Positions 1-8,157 of a DNA stretch of 12,024 nt are shown piece after piece; positions within the stretch are counted from its first letter, which is position 1, and each line of letters starts with the position of its first letter. Source of the DNA: Chitinophagaceae bacterium UBA2789 (GTDB lineage: Bacteria > Bacteroidota > Bacteroidia > Chitinophagales > Chitinophagaceae); contig DEHX01000054.1 of the NCBI GenBank assembly GCA_002352145.1, positions 15,702-27,725 of the forward strand. The letters are read 5' to 3'. Below the pieces are notes generated by a model, which was not told the DNA's origin, did not search any database, and saw nothing but the letters and a program-made list of their open reading frames with translations. The position numbers and the translations under genes are program-made.

Positions 1-399
1 AGAAACCAGCCCGGCGCCAATCTGTACAACTATACCGATGCAGGTGTAAATACATTAGCAGCATCCATGGTTTACTACCGGCTGAAGCAAACGGATATAG
101 ACAGCCGCTTTACCTATTCCCGCATTATTACGTTGCCGCTGGGCAAGCAAAACCAGTTATTGCTTTATCCCAACCCTGCCAGCGATCAGCTGATGATTAC
201 CGTATCTGCAGAACGGGTAGAGAAAGTACAGGTAAGGATAATAGACAATGCCGGAAGAATATTGCGGCAGCAACATTGGAATATTGCAGCAGGCAGCGCT
301 ACTATACAATTAGAAGTAAGCACTCTTGCCAAAGGATTGTACTACCTGGAAGTAAAAGGTGAAACTACTGACCAGCGAAAGACCTTTGTAAAACAATAA
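1..399 (+). CDS. C-terminal part of a T9SS-exported protein (type A sorting domain), 5' end outside window
   Basis: Frame 1 is open from the first base to the TAA at 397-399, giving 132 residues of a gene that starts before the window. An internal ATG at 67 exists but the frame continues upstream of it, so it is not the true start. The first part (YYRLKQTDIDSRFTYSRII) is the end of the beta-sandwich module that often precedes T9SS tails. Next come the typical type A sorting-domain landmarks: a YPNPASDQL motif (about 36 residues into the visible part), a central strand region with NAGRIL, and a closing GLYYLEV...KTFVKQ. Known for the family: such tails direct passage through the outer membrane by the type IX system and are removed or attached to the surface. 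The catalytic or binding part of this protein is not visible, so its function is unknown. The same two-module ending occurs in the propeller protein at 6514-8157. Confidence 0.9.
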   Translation, partial: RNQPGANLYNYTDAGVNTLAASMVYYRLKQTDIDSRFTYSRIITLPLGKQNQLLLYPNPASDQLMITVSAERVEKVQVRIIDNAGRILRQQHWNIAAGSATIQLEVSTLAKGLYYLEVKGETTDQRKTFVKQ

Positions 400-424
400 G
401 CGATCATGAAAAGCCCTTCCATAA

Positions 425-451
425 AAAAGCCCCTGCACTGCAGGGGCTTTT
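425..451. terminator. Bidirectional intrinsic terminator between convergent genes
   Basis: A perfect 13-base inverted repeat (AAAAGCCCCTGCA at 425-437, TGCAGGGGCTTTT at 439-451) surrounds one central base. In RNA it would form a GC-rich stem of about 12 pairs with a 3-base loop, flanked by A and T runs. It therefore reads as a Rho-independent terminator on both strands. It lies 25 bases after the stop of the leftmost gene and about 21 bases after the stop of the protease gene on the other strand, exactly where a shared terminator is expected. Confidence 0.88.
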
Positions 452-472
452 ACTATTACCATTTTATTCTTA

Positions 473-3400
473 TCAATTTTTCACCCTGTTCGGATAGGGT
501 GGCCGCTTTGGATCTGGCTGCGGGTTCTTCTCTAATTCTTTCAGGGCAATTTCAATTGCTTTTTCCAGTTGCGGGTCTCTTCCCTTAATTACATCAGCAG
601 GTGTTTGTTCTATTTCCACATCGGGTGGCACACCTGCATTCTCTACTACAAAACCATCTTTTGTCCAGATAGCTACGTTAGGCGCTGTTACACCGCCACC
701 ATCCATGAACTCGGGAAAACCGAGTATGCCCACCAGGCCGCCCCATGTTCGTTTGCCTACCAGTGTACCTACATTGAATTTGCGGAACATCCATGGCAGC
801 ATATCACCACCGGAGCCGGCAGTTTCATCGATCAGCATCACCTTCGGTCCCTGTATAGAGGCGCTGGGCGATTTCAGGTCTTTGCCATACCGCATATTCC
901 AGTGTGCCTGGTGCGGACGCTGCAACAAATCAATATAGTAATCGGCTAACTGGCCGCCTCCGTTGAAGCGTTCATCTACGATGATGGCTTTGCGGTTGGC
1001 CTGCGGGAAGAAATAACGTTTGAAATATTCATGACCCAGTGCCGCAGTGTTGGGCACATACACATAGGCCACTTGTCCCTTGGTGGCTTCGGTCACTTTT
1101 TTCAGGTTGCCTTCCACCCAGTCACGGTTGCGCAGCGCCGATTCATTGGCCACAGGCACTACCTTCACTACTCTTGAGTTGGTTTTATCTGCATTGGGGC
1201 CGATCGTTAACTCTACAATTTTACCAGCGGTGTTTTCAAAGAAGCTGAAGAAATTATCTGCAGCCGTTACATCCTGGCCATTTACAGCAAGGATATAATC
1301 ACCTTCCTTTGCATTCACACCGGGCTCGGTCAATGGTGAACGCAGGTTAGGATTCCAGTTCAGCCCGCCGTATATTTTTTTAATGCGGTAACGATTTTTG
1401 TCAACGCTGTAATCGGCGCCGAGCAAACCACCGCCCACTCTTGCAGGATTGTTCAGCCTGTCGCCGGGAGAGGTGATGCGGTGATGACCTACGGCCAGTT
1501 CACTGCATAGCCATTGTATCAGAACGTTCAGGTCACGGCGGCAGGAAAGATGCGGCAGAAACACTTCATACTTTTTCTTCATTGCTGCCCAGTTGGCGCC
1601 GTGCATACCGGGATCATAGAAGTAATCCCTGTTGATGCGCCATGCTTCATCAAATATCTGCGGCCATTCGTCTTTCGGGTCCATCTTCACCTGTACATCA
1701 TTTAAGTTGATCATGCCCTTGCCCGGTTCTCCTTTTTCACCGGAGCCGCTGATGAACCAGCTGCCCCCGGCATTGTACAGCATCTTCTTGCCATCGGCAG
1801 AAAGTATATAACCATTCATCGCAGATACCTCACTCTCCTTTCTCTTCTTCAGGTCGTACTTCATCATCATACCCGGACCGCCCGGGTTGTTGCGGATATA
1901 GAGCAGCTCTCCTTCTTTACCCATACCGAGTGAAGAATAGTTGCCGGCCGGAACGGGCAGATCAACAATTCGGTTTTGAATACCGTCCCAGTCAATCACC
2001 AGTCCGCTCTCTTTCTTATCAGTAACAGTTTTGGTTTTAGATGAATCAGCCGGTTCTTTTACTTTTTCTTCATCGCTTTCCTTGGCAAAAGGTGAAATGG
2101 ATTCTTTCTGCAGTGTTACCAGGTAAATGGATTTGGTTGACCGCATATCATTGTTCGACTGGTCGAACCAGTTCACTACAGGGCCCGCATCGGTAGAAGC
2201 AAAGAAGAAAAGGTATTTATTGCCCTTGTCAAATACCGGGTCGGTAGCATCACTCAGCCCGTCGGTAAGAGCAAAGGATTTTTTCTGCTCCACCGAGTAG
2301 AGATATATTTTCTTGAACTGTGTTTCCGTCACTTTCGTATACGCCATCCATTTCGAATCAGAAGACCAGTCGCCAAACTGGTTGCGGAAGGCGCCGGGTA
2401 CATACAGTTCATCGGCGTCTATCTTATCAATGGCGCCGCTCGCCACATCAAGTAAATAAAGATTTCGGCCATTGTCTGTAAAAGTTATTTTTTTACTGTC
2501 AGGCGACCATTTTGTATTGGCATAAAAACCAGTACCGTTCAGTTTGTATGCTTTGGCATCACCCTTTCCATCCTGTGCTTTGATGTGCAGCTGGTATTCA
2601 CCGCTGGCATCAGAGAAGTAAGCAATATTTTTTCCATCTGGTGACCAGGCAGGATATTTTTCATGTACAGAAGTGGTTTGGGTAATGTTGCGTTCATCTC
2701 CTTTTTCGGCAGGCAGGGTAATGATGTCGCCGCGGAAATCCACCACGATACGCTGACCGGTGGGAGAAATATCAGCACTGCGTACATAACTGCCGCCCTT
2801 TGCATAGCGGGAACGCAGTTCCTGCAGATCGGTGGCGATGCCCACTTTCAGCCGCTTGCTATTTTCGCCGGGAGTAAGGCTGTGCAGGTAGCCCGCCTGT
2901 TCGAAGATGAGGCTGTTGCCATTGCCGGACAGGTATAGCACGGGGAAGTCTTTAAACGTTGTAACCTGTTTTACTTCTTTGGTAGCCGTGTTAAAAGAAA
3001 AGATATTGAACTCACCGTTGCGGTCGCTGCGGAAGTAGATCATATTGCCTGCCCATACCGGGTTCACATCATTACAACCACCGGCAGGCTGTGGTATTTT
3101 ATAACTGCTGTTGTCGGCAAAACTGAAAACGATGATAGTAGCAATAGTGCCGCCGCGGTAATGCTTCCACTGGGTGAAGGCATCGCTCAGCGGAGTATAA
3201 GCCATCTGCTTGCCATCGGGTGAGTAAGCCGCCCAGTTGGCATTGGGTATTACCAATTGTGTTTCGATGCCGCCGCCTACAGGAACGGTATATAGTTGTG
3301 CATAGCGGTTGTTAAAAGCATTGCGGGGAGAAAGAAATAACACTGATTTGCCATCCGGTGAAAAGCCACGAACAAGATCCGGCGATGGATGCCAGGTAAG

Positions 3401-3721
3401 CCTTGTGGGAATACCACCATCCGCGGAAACAATGAATACATCTGTGTTGCCATCATAATCACCGGTGAAGGCGATCCATTTGCCATCGGGAGAAAAAACA
3501 GGATTGCTTTCTGTGCCTTCATCTACGGTAAGGCGGCGGGGATTAGATCCATCCCGGTTGGCCACCCACAGGTCTTCGGCATACATGAAGCAGATATGGC
3601 TGTTGCTGACAGCCGGCTGTGACAACATACGGGTATCTTCCGGGTCAATCGGTGAGGCATTAATAAAAGTTACGATTGACAAAAAAGAAATAGATAATAA
3701 ATTTTTTTTTGATAGTTGCAT
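473..3721 (-). CDS. Tricorn-like S41 serine peptidase, exported
   Basis: This 1082-residue protein matches the tricorn protease layout and usual length. Tricorn enzymes cut short peptides, with beta propellers gating a serine-type active site. Residues 1-22 form a signal peptide (hydrophobic, ending INA), so it probably acts in the periplasm. Residues about 30-540 carry repeated propeller motifs of the PD40 type (FSPDGKWIAF, WSPDGKNIAY, WSPDSKKITF). A charged Lys/Glu/Ser-rich linker follows at about 543-571. The tricorn C1 region is at about 690-755 (WRINRDYFYDPGMHG), a PDZ domain at about 764-850, and the S41 core from about 865 to 1060. By position, likely active-site residues are His746 (ELAVGHHRI), Ser970 (ETAGSGGD) and Glu1027 (VENAGVPPD). 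The residue before His746 is Gly, where archaeal tricorn has Ser. The ATG start at 3719-3721 fits the signal peptide. Nine A residues run through codons 4-7. No link to neighbouring genes is visible. Confidence 0.93.
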   Translation of the reverse strand: MQLSKKNLLSISFLSIVTFINASPIDPEDTRMLSQPAVSNSHICFMYAEDLWVANRDGSNPRRLTVDEGTESNPVFSPDGKWIAFTGDYDGNTDVFIVSADGGIPTRLTWHPSPDLVRGFSPDGKSVLFLSPRNAFNNRYAQLYTVPVGGGIETQLVIPNANWAAYSPDGKQMAYTPLSDAFTQWKHYRGGTIATIIVFSFADNSSYKIPQPAGGCNDVNPVWAGNMIYFRSDRNGEFNIFSFNTATKEVKQVTTFKDFPVLYLSGNGNSLIFEQAGYLHSLTPGENSKRLKVGIATDLQELRSRYAKGGSYVRSADISPTGQRIVVDFRGDIITLPAEKGDERNITQTTSVHEKYPAWSPDGKNIAYFSDASGEYQLHIKAQDGKGDAKAYKLNGTGFYANTKWSPDSKKITFTDNGRNLYLLDVASGAIDKIDADELYVPGAFRNQFGDWSSDSKWMAYTKVTETQFKKIYLYSVEQKKSFALTDGLSDATDPVFDKGNKYLFFFASTDAGPVVNWFDQSNNDMRSTKSIYLVTLQKESISPFAKESDEEKVKEPADSSKTKTVTDKKESGLVIDWDGIQNRIVDLPVPAGNYSSLGMGKEGELLYIRNNPGGPGMMMKYDLKKRKESEVSAMNGYILSADGKKMLYNAGGSWFISGSGEKGEPGKGMINLNDVQVKMDPKDEWPQIFDEAWRINRDYFYDPGMHGANWAAMKKKYEVFLPHLSCRRDLNVLIQWLCSELAVGHHRITSPGDRLNNPARVGGGLLGADYSVDKNRYRIKKIYGGLNWNPNLRSPLTEPGVNAKEGDYILAVNGQDVTAADNFFSFFENTAGKIVELTIGPNADKTNSRVVKVVPVANESALRNRDWVEGNLKKVTEATKGQVAYVYVPNTAALGHEYFKRYFFPQANRKAIIVDERFNGGGQLADYYIDLLQRPHQAHWNMRYGKDLKSPSASIQGPKVMLIDETAGSGGDMLPWMFRKFNVGTLVGKRTWGGLVGILGFPEFMDGGGVTAPNVAIWTKDGFVVENAGVPPDVEIEQTPADVIKGRDPQLEKAIEIALKELEKNPQPDPKRPPYPNRVKN

Positions 3722-3798
3722 AACGAATGTTTTGCAGATGAAATGAATGGCGGGACGGAAAAGAAAGAGTAAGTTAGTGCATTTCGAGGAGACCTAAA

Positions 3799-3811
3799 CA
3801 GGGTGTCCCTG
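3799..3811 (-). terminator. Possible weak terminator after the two-component operon
   Basis: Read on the minus strand, CAGGG-ACA-CCCTG forms a 5-pair GC-rich stem with a 3-base loop. It begins 18 bases after the stop codon of the response regulator gene and is followed by TTT. The stem and T run are short, so this is a weak candidate. The rest of the gap between the regulator and the protease gene (3722-3828) has no promoter motif I can recognise, although the protease promoter may lie here. Confidence 0.35.
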
Positions 3812-3828
3812 GTGATTTTCTGCAGTGA

Positions 3829-4452
3829 TTACACCATATTGAAACGGGTAGCCAGTTTAATGAGACCCGCCGTGTTGTTAACACCAAATTTGGTCAGCAG
3901 GTTTTTACGGTGGCTATCCACTGTATGCAGGCTGATAAAAAGTTTCTCTGCAATTTGTGGATTCGTAAATCCGTCAGCAATCAAAAGCAGCACTTCTTTT
4001 TCCCGGCTGCTGAGTACCGGGATATTATTGAGTTCATTTTTTTCAGCGGTAGAAAGATTGATGTCAAGACTCATGTACAGTTTCCCTTCATACACACTCA
4101 ATATGGCTTCTTCAATTTCTTCTTTTGAAGCACTCTTTACCAAATAACCAGAAGCTCCGTTTTGTATCATTTGTGAAATATAGCTCCGCTCTTTAAAAGT
4201 GCTCATGGCAATTACTTTTACCTGCGGGAACTCTTTTCTTATTTTCTGTGTAAGCTCTATTCCGCTTATTTCCGGCATATTGATATCGGTGATAACAATA
4301 TGCGGGGTATTATTTTTTATTTGATCCATGCACTCGTAAGCATTGCTTGCCATACCGGTAATTTCAACAAAACGTATTTGCTGCAGCATACTCTTCATGC
4401 CTTCAAGCACCATCGGGTGGTCATCTGTTATCAATACTTTTATTTTATCCAT
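3829..4452 (-). CDS. NarL/FixJ-type response regulator (receiver + LuxR-type HTH)
   Basis: This 207-residue protein is a DNA-binding regulator switched by phosphorylation. The receiver domain covers about residues 1-120. The acidic pair is Asp10/Asp11, the phosphate-accepting Asp is Asp56 (ITDINMP), and the conserved hydroxyl and lysine are Ser84 and Lys106. The LuxR-type helix-turn-helix is at about 145-205, with the typical LSSREKEVLLLIADGFTNPQ opening and HTVDSHRKNLLTKFGV recognition part. I chose the ATG at 4450-4452 because MDKIKVLITDDHP is the normal family start. A longer frame begins at a TTG at 4470 and adds only six unlikely residues. The ATG lies inside the last codons of the upstream kinase gene (8-base overlap ATGGATAA), which suggests translational coupling and that the kinase is its partner. 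Its target genes cannot be read from the sequence. Confidence 0.95.
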   Translation of the reverse strand: MDKIKVLITDDHPMVLEGMKSMLQQIRFVEITGMASNAYECMDQIKNNTPHIVITDINMPEISGIELTQKIRKEFPQVKVIAMSTFKERSYISQMIQNGASGYLVKSASKEEIEEAILSVYEGKLYMSLDINLSTAEKNELNNIPVLSSREKEVLLLIADGFTNPQIAEKLFISLHTVDSHRKNLLTKFGVNNTAGLIKLATRFNMV

Positions 4453-6382
4453 TGCTGATAATACAATCAATATGTATGGATGCTCCCTGGCCCGGCATGG
4501 TCTTTATATCTAAATTCCCTTTCAGATAATCTACCCGGGAGCGGACATTTTTTAAACCCGAGCCATGTGCCATTGCTTCCTTGTCAAAACCCTTTCCATT
4601 GTCTTCAACAGTGATGGTTAAATTATTATTATGCCGCATCACCTGTGCCAGTATGGATGAAGCCCCCGAATGTTTTACTGCATTATTTACTAATTCTTGT
4701 ACAATACGATAGATCACTACTTCGGTACTGGGGTCCATCCGGTTTTCCAGTCCATAAAACTCGCTGTTAATGGTAAAGGGCTGGCCTTCAGCAAGGCCAT
4801 CACAATAATCCTGCAGCGCCTGCTGCAAGCCCAGTTTCATTAACGCTTCAGGCATCATATTATGGGCTACCCTTCGCATTTCATGAATAGAAGCATCCAG
4901 CTTGTTCAGCGCATTGGTAAAAATGCGGCCATGTTCTTCCGATAAAATAAGGTTTCCTTTCATAGCTCCTAATTGAAGTTTAACACCACTTAATAATCCG
5001 CCGAGGCCGTCATGCAGGTCTTTGGCCATACGGCTTCGTTCTTCTTCCTGTCCTTTAAGCAGTGATTGGGTGGCAAGTAATTGTTTTTCTTTTTCCAGTT
5101 CGGCAATTTGTTGTTCTTGCAGTTTTTGCCGCTGCCGGTAAGTCCGGTAAGCAAACAACGAAATAATGATCAGCGAACCAGCAATACCGGCAAGAAGATA
5201 ATTCCAGAGAGCTTTTACTTTTTTATCCCTGGCCAGTTGAATTATTTCATTGTTCTTTTTTTCTGTTTCAAATTTTTTATCCAGTTGTTGTACATTTTTT
5301 TGAACAGTTTCAGCCAGTAATATTTCACTCAAAGAGTCAGCCACCCCTTTATGACGGGTATAGGCAGCAATATCTTTTTTCACAAGAGCAAGAGAGGCCA
5401 TAAATTCATACAGAATCTCCTGCTGCTCTTTAAAGTTCTTCTGAGCTGCAATGGCAAGTCCTTCACTGGCAAAGCTGCTGGCAGCAGAAAAATCACTTCT
5501 GTGAAAAGCTTCCTGCGCAAGAGAGTACAGAGAAACAGCAATCACGAGGCTGTCGCCCAGTTTTTTGCTGTATTGTAATGCTCCTTCAGCATAATTTTTT
5601 ACTTGCGGATACTCTCTCTTTTTCAAGTACAGGTTTGTAATATTGAGCAACACCTGCTCCATCAGATAATCATCATTTGTTTGCCGGGCCAGTTGCAGCG
5701 CTTCGGTTAATACAGCCTCTGCTTTACCATACTGCTTCAGGTCAGAGTATACAATCCCGATATTGGTTAACGTAAGCCCTGTTTCATACGGATCATTCAG
5801 TTGGCGTGATAGTTTCAAAGCTTTTTGATGATACTCCAGTGCCTTATCAAATAATTTAGCTTCACGGAATACAAGCCCGATATTGCTGTACAAGATAGAC
5901 AGCCGAAAAGTATCCTTTGCTTTTTCAAAATAGGGAACAGCCTGCAGATAATGTTCCGTACTTTTTTCATAATCCTGCAAATAATACCAGGATACACCCA
6001 CATTCTGAATACACTTGGCAATATCCAGGGGGCTTCCTGATTTTTTTGCCAGTTCAACCGATTCGAGGTTAAGTACCAGGCTGGAATCAAAATGGCTCTG
6101 CAGGTTTAATACAGCAGTATAATTGAGATAAAACTTTATTTCTCCGGCAGCATAATTAAGCTTTTTACTTAATGCCTTTGCCTGCAGGTAATAATTCTTT
6201 GCAACCTGCGGATTACTGTTCTCTGTTTGCTGACCGATACTGATCAGCAGCAATACTTTATTGGTATCTTCTTTGGCGCTCCGCAATTGATTTAGCAAGC
6301 TGTCGGTTACTTGCCCCGGCTGAGACCGGCCCTGAACAAAGCAGGTAAGCATAGCGGCTGATATAAGAAATGCTTTCCACAT
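4445..6382 (-). CDS. TPR-domain sensor histidine kinase (HisKA_3 / HATPase_c)
   Basis: This is a membrane sensor kinase of 645 residues that probably phosphorylates the overlapping NarL/FixJ regulator. I chose the ATG at 6382 because MWKAFLISAAMLTCFVQGRS is a good signal peptide. The longer frame opens at a TTG at 6415 and would place 11 extra residues before it. A TPR array covers about residues 50-330 (for example YSNIGLVFREAKLFDKALEY, LTNIGIVYSDLKQYGKAEAV), predicted periplasmic. One membrane segment lies at about 392-412 (LWNYLLAGIAGSLIIISLFAY), followed by a Gln/Glu-rich coiled coil. The dimerisation and phosphotransfer domain has the HisKA_3 signature EERSRMAKDLHDGLGGLLS, with likely phosphorylated His457. 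The ATPase domain shows an N box (563-567 ELVNN), DNGKGFD and GSGLKNVRSRV. Kinases of this design pair with LuxR-type regulators and are common in Bacteroidota. The signal sensed is unknown. Confidence 0.94.
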   Translation of the reverse strand: MWKAFLISAAMLTCFVQGRSQPGQVTDSLLNQLRSAKEDTNKVLLLISIGQQTENSNPQVAKNYYLQAKALSKKLNYAAGEIKFYLNYTAVLNLQSHFDSSLVLNLESVELAKKSGSPLDIAKCIQNVGVSWYYLQDYEKSTEHYLQAVPYFEKAKDTFRLSILYSNIGLVFREAKLFDKALEYHQKALKLSRQLNDPYETGLTLTNIGIVYSDLKQYGKAEAVLTEALQLARQTNDDYLMEQVLLNITNLYLKKREYPQVKNYAEGALQYSKKLGDSLVIAVSLYSLAQEAFHRSDFSAASSFASEGLAIAAQKNFKEQQEILYEFMASLALVKKDIAAYTRHKGVADSLSEILLAETVQKNVQQLDKKFETEKKNNEIIQLARDKKVKALWNYLLAGIAGSLIIISLFAYRTYRQRQKLQEQQIAELEKEKQLLATQSLLKGQEEERSRMAKDLHDGLGGLLSGVKLQLGAMKGNLILSEEHGRIFTNALNKLDASIHEMRRVAHNMMPEALMKLGLQQALQDYCDGLAEGQPFTINSEFYGLENRMDPSTEVVIYRIVQELVNNAVKHSGASSILAQVMRHNNNLTITVEDNGKGFDKEAMAHGSGLKNVRSRVDYLKGNLDIKTMPGQGASIHIDCIISNG

Positions 6383-6513
6383 CACTTTATGCAAATATGA
6401 TAAAAATACCTGCAAGACCTCATCCCCAGAACAGGGGATTCTAAAAACAGGTGTTAAGGGGATTGATCCACCTGCTTATTATTTGAAGTTTTGTATTCAT
6501 AAAATCAGCATTT
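6383..6513. promoter_or_regulatory. Divergent intergenic region holding promoters for the kinase and propeller genes
   Basis: These 131 bases separate two genes that point away from each other, so both promoters should lie here. The Bacteroidota promoter pattern is TTTG followed about 20 bases later by TAnnTTTG, and only partial matches are present. On the plus strand a TTG at 6463-6465 precedes AAGTTTTG at 6486-6493 by 20 bases, which would start transcription just before the propeller gene. On the minus strand CATATTTG at 6392-6399 lacks a well-spaced upstream element. The existence of promoters here is inferred from gene direction. The exact sites are weak. Confidence 0.5.
6422..6439. repeat. 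Perfect inverted repeat in the divergent intergenic region, candidate operator
   Basis: ATCCCC (6422-6427) and GGGGAT (6434-6439) are exact inverted copies separated by six bases (AGAACA). The centre lies about 48 bases upstream of the kinase ATG and about 83 bases upstream of the propeller gene. The size and symmetry suit a dimeric DNA-binding protein, and the NarL/FixJ regulator encoded next door is one possible binder. There is no T run after it, so a terminator is unlikely. Confidence 0.35.
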
Positions 6514-8157
6514 ATGAAAAGATTATTTACTCCACTGCTCTTTGTCATAGCATTTGCAGTAAATGGTAATGCACAATGCTGGCAACAAGTTTCCTCCGGA
6601 CCCTTGTTTTCTTTAGGCATCAAAACAGATGGCACTCTCTGGGCCTGGGGGCTGAACACCGACGGGCAATTGGGCGTTGGAAACACAACGAGCTATAACT
6701 ATCCAGTTCAGGTAGGTACCAGTAATGACTGGCTGTTGGTATCAGCAGGATACGATAGGGTGCATGCTATAAAAACAGATTTTACATTGTGGGTCTGGGG
6801 AAATAATAATAACGGCAAACTGGGCACCGGAAGCTATGGCTTTGTTTATTCTCCGGTACAAATTGGAACTGGTAACGACTGGCAATCGGTGGCCGCAGGC
6901 GGAAGCCATTCAATGGCTGTTAAATGGGATGGTACTTTGTGGGGCTGGGGCGATAACTTTTATGGGCAGGTTGGTATTACCGGGGCACCCAATTACACTA
7001 CTCCGCAGCAGGTAGGTACAGACAACGACTGGCGAATGGTTTCTGCCGGATTCGGGCATACAATGGCTATAAAATCAAATAACAGCCTATGGGCCTGCGG
7101 CTATAATGAATTTGGACAGCTGGGTACAGGCGATAACAACAACAAAAATATCCTTACACAAGTAGGCGTTGCTGAATGGCAAACGGCAGAAGCAAGTTAT
7201 TTAAGTTCACACCTGATAAAAACAAATAACACTATCTGGAGTTGTGGCAGAAACGATTTTGGCAGGCTGGGCAACGGTAATAATACAGACAGCAATGTAC
7301 CTGTACAGGAAATTACATTGGCTACAGACTGGGCCTCTGTCTCAAGTGGCCAGACATTAGTGCTTGCACAAAAAAATGACGGAAGTCTCTGGAGCTGGGG
7401 CTATGGGCCTAATGGAGCATCTTATATTAATCAAAATACACCTGCTCAGGCAGGTACTGAAACAGACTGGACACAGGTGTCAGTAACCTGGAACCATACA
7501 CTTGCCATAAAAACAGGTAATACAGCCTGGGCATGGGGAGACCCGACTGAAGCAGGCGAATTGGGTAACGGAACAAATACCACTTCTACTAGTCCTGTTC
7601 AGGTAAGTTGCCTGGCAATTCTTCCTGTTACCTGGCTCTTTGTAAACGGTCAATTGCAAAATGGCAATGCAATTATCAAATGGGCCACTGCATCTGAAAG
7701 CAATACCGATAAATTTGAAATTGAACACAGCAGCAATGGAATTAATTATAACAAAGTTGGAACCAGGGCTGCCACGGGTAACAGCAACACAACGAAACAA
7801 TATGAATTTGTTCATCCATCACCGGTAAACGGAAAAAACTTTTACCGCATAAAACAAATTGACCTGGACGGAAGATTTACTTATTCCTCCATAATTGTAT
7901 TACAAAACAATGATACCAGAACAAAGGCCATCATAGCGCCTAATCCAGTGATAAACACCCTGTCGTTGTTCTTTAGTGAAACAGGCACTAAAACCATTCA
8001 ACTGGTAAGTATGGATGGCCGTTTATTGCTTACACAAACAATAAATGGCAGCAACAGTACCCACACCATCAATATGCAGCCACTGCCTGCTGGTATGTAT
8101 GTGCTGCGCTTGATTACCAGCAAAGGAACAGATACTTATAAAATCAATAAACAATAA
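6514..8157 (+). CDS. Secreted RCC1-type seven-bladed propeller protein with T9SS type A sorting domain
   Basis: This is a 547-residue surface or secreted protein. Residues 1-20 are a signal peptide (ends NGNA). Residues 22-366 contain seven repeats of about 46-52 residues in the RCC1 style, each running W..VSAG...(A)IK.DGTLWAWG....GQLG.G....PVQVG, enough for a closed seven-bladed propeller. Blades 4 and 5 replace the second Trp with Cys (Cys195, Cys244). The other two cysteines, Cys22 and Cys366, flank the start and end of the ring. A beta-sandwich module follows (about 370-465, with FYRIKQIDLDGRFTYSSI), then the sorting domain (about 473-547, IIAPNPVINTLSLFF to GMYVLRL...YKINKQ). RCC1 propellers usually bind proteins or ligands, and no catalytic motif is visible. 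Its role is therefore probably adhesion or binding, which is inference. The ATG at 6514 is fixed by the signal peptide. Confidence 0.93.
   Translation: MKRLFTPLLFVIAFAVNGNAQCWQQVSSGPLFSLGIKTDGTLWAWGLNTDGQLGVGNTTSYNYPVQVGTSNDWLLVSAGYDRVHAIKTDFTLWVWGNNNNGKLGTGSYGFVYSPVQIGTGNDWQSVAAGGSHSMAVKWDGTLWGWGDNFYGQVGITGAPNYTTPQQVGTDNDWRMVSAGFGHTMAIKSNNSLWACGYNEFGQLGTGDNNNKNILTQVGVAEWQTAEASYLSSHLIKTNNTIWSCGRNDFGRLGNGNNTDSNVPVQEITLATDWASVSSGQTLVLAQKNDGSLWSWGYGPNGASYINQNTPAQAGTETDWTQVSVTWNHTLAIKTGNTAWAWGDPTEAGELGNGTNTTSTSPVQVSCLAILPVTWLFVNGQLQNGNAIIKWATASESNTDKFEIEHSSNGINYNKVGTRAATGNSNTTKQYEFVHPSPVNGKNFYRIKQIDLDGRFTYSSIIVLQNNDTRTKAIIAPNPVINTLSLFFSETGTKTIQLVSMDGRLLLTQTINGSNSTHTINMQPLPAGMYVLRLITSKGTDTYKINKQ

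Noticed and set aside
569..949. Plus-strand frames inside the protease gene
   Set aside because: They run antisense to conserved S41 active-site coding sequence and show no recognisable protein features.
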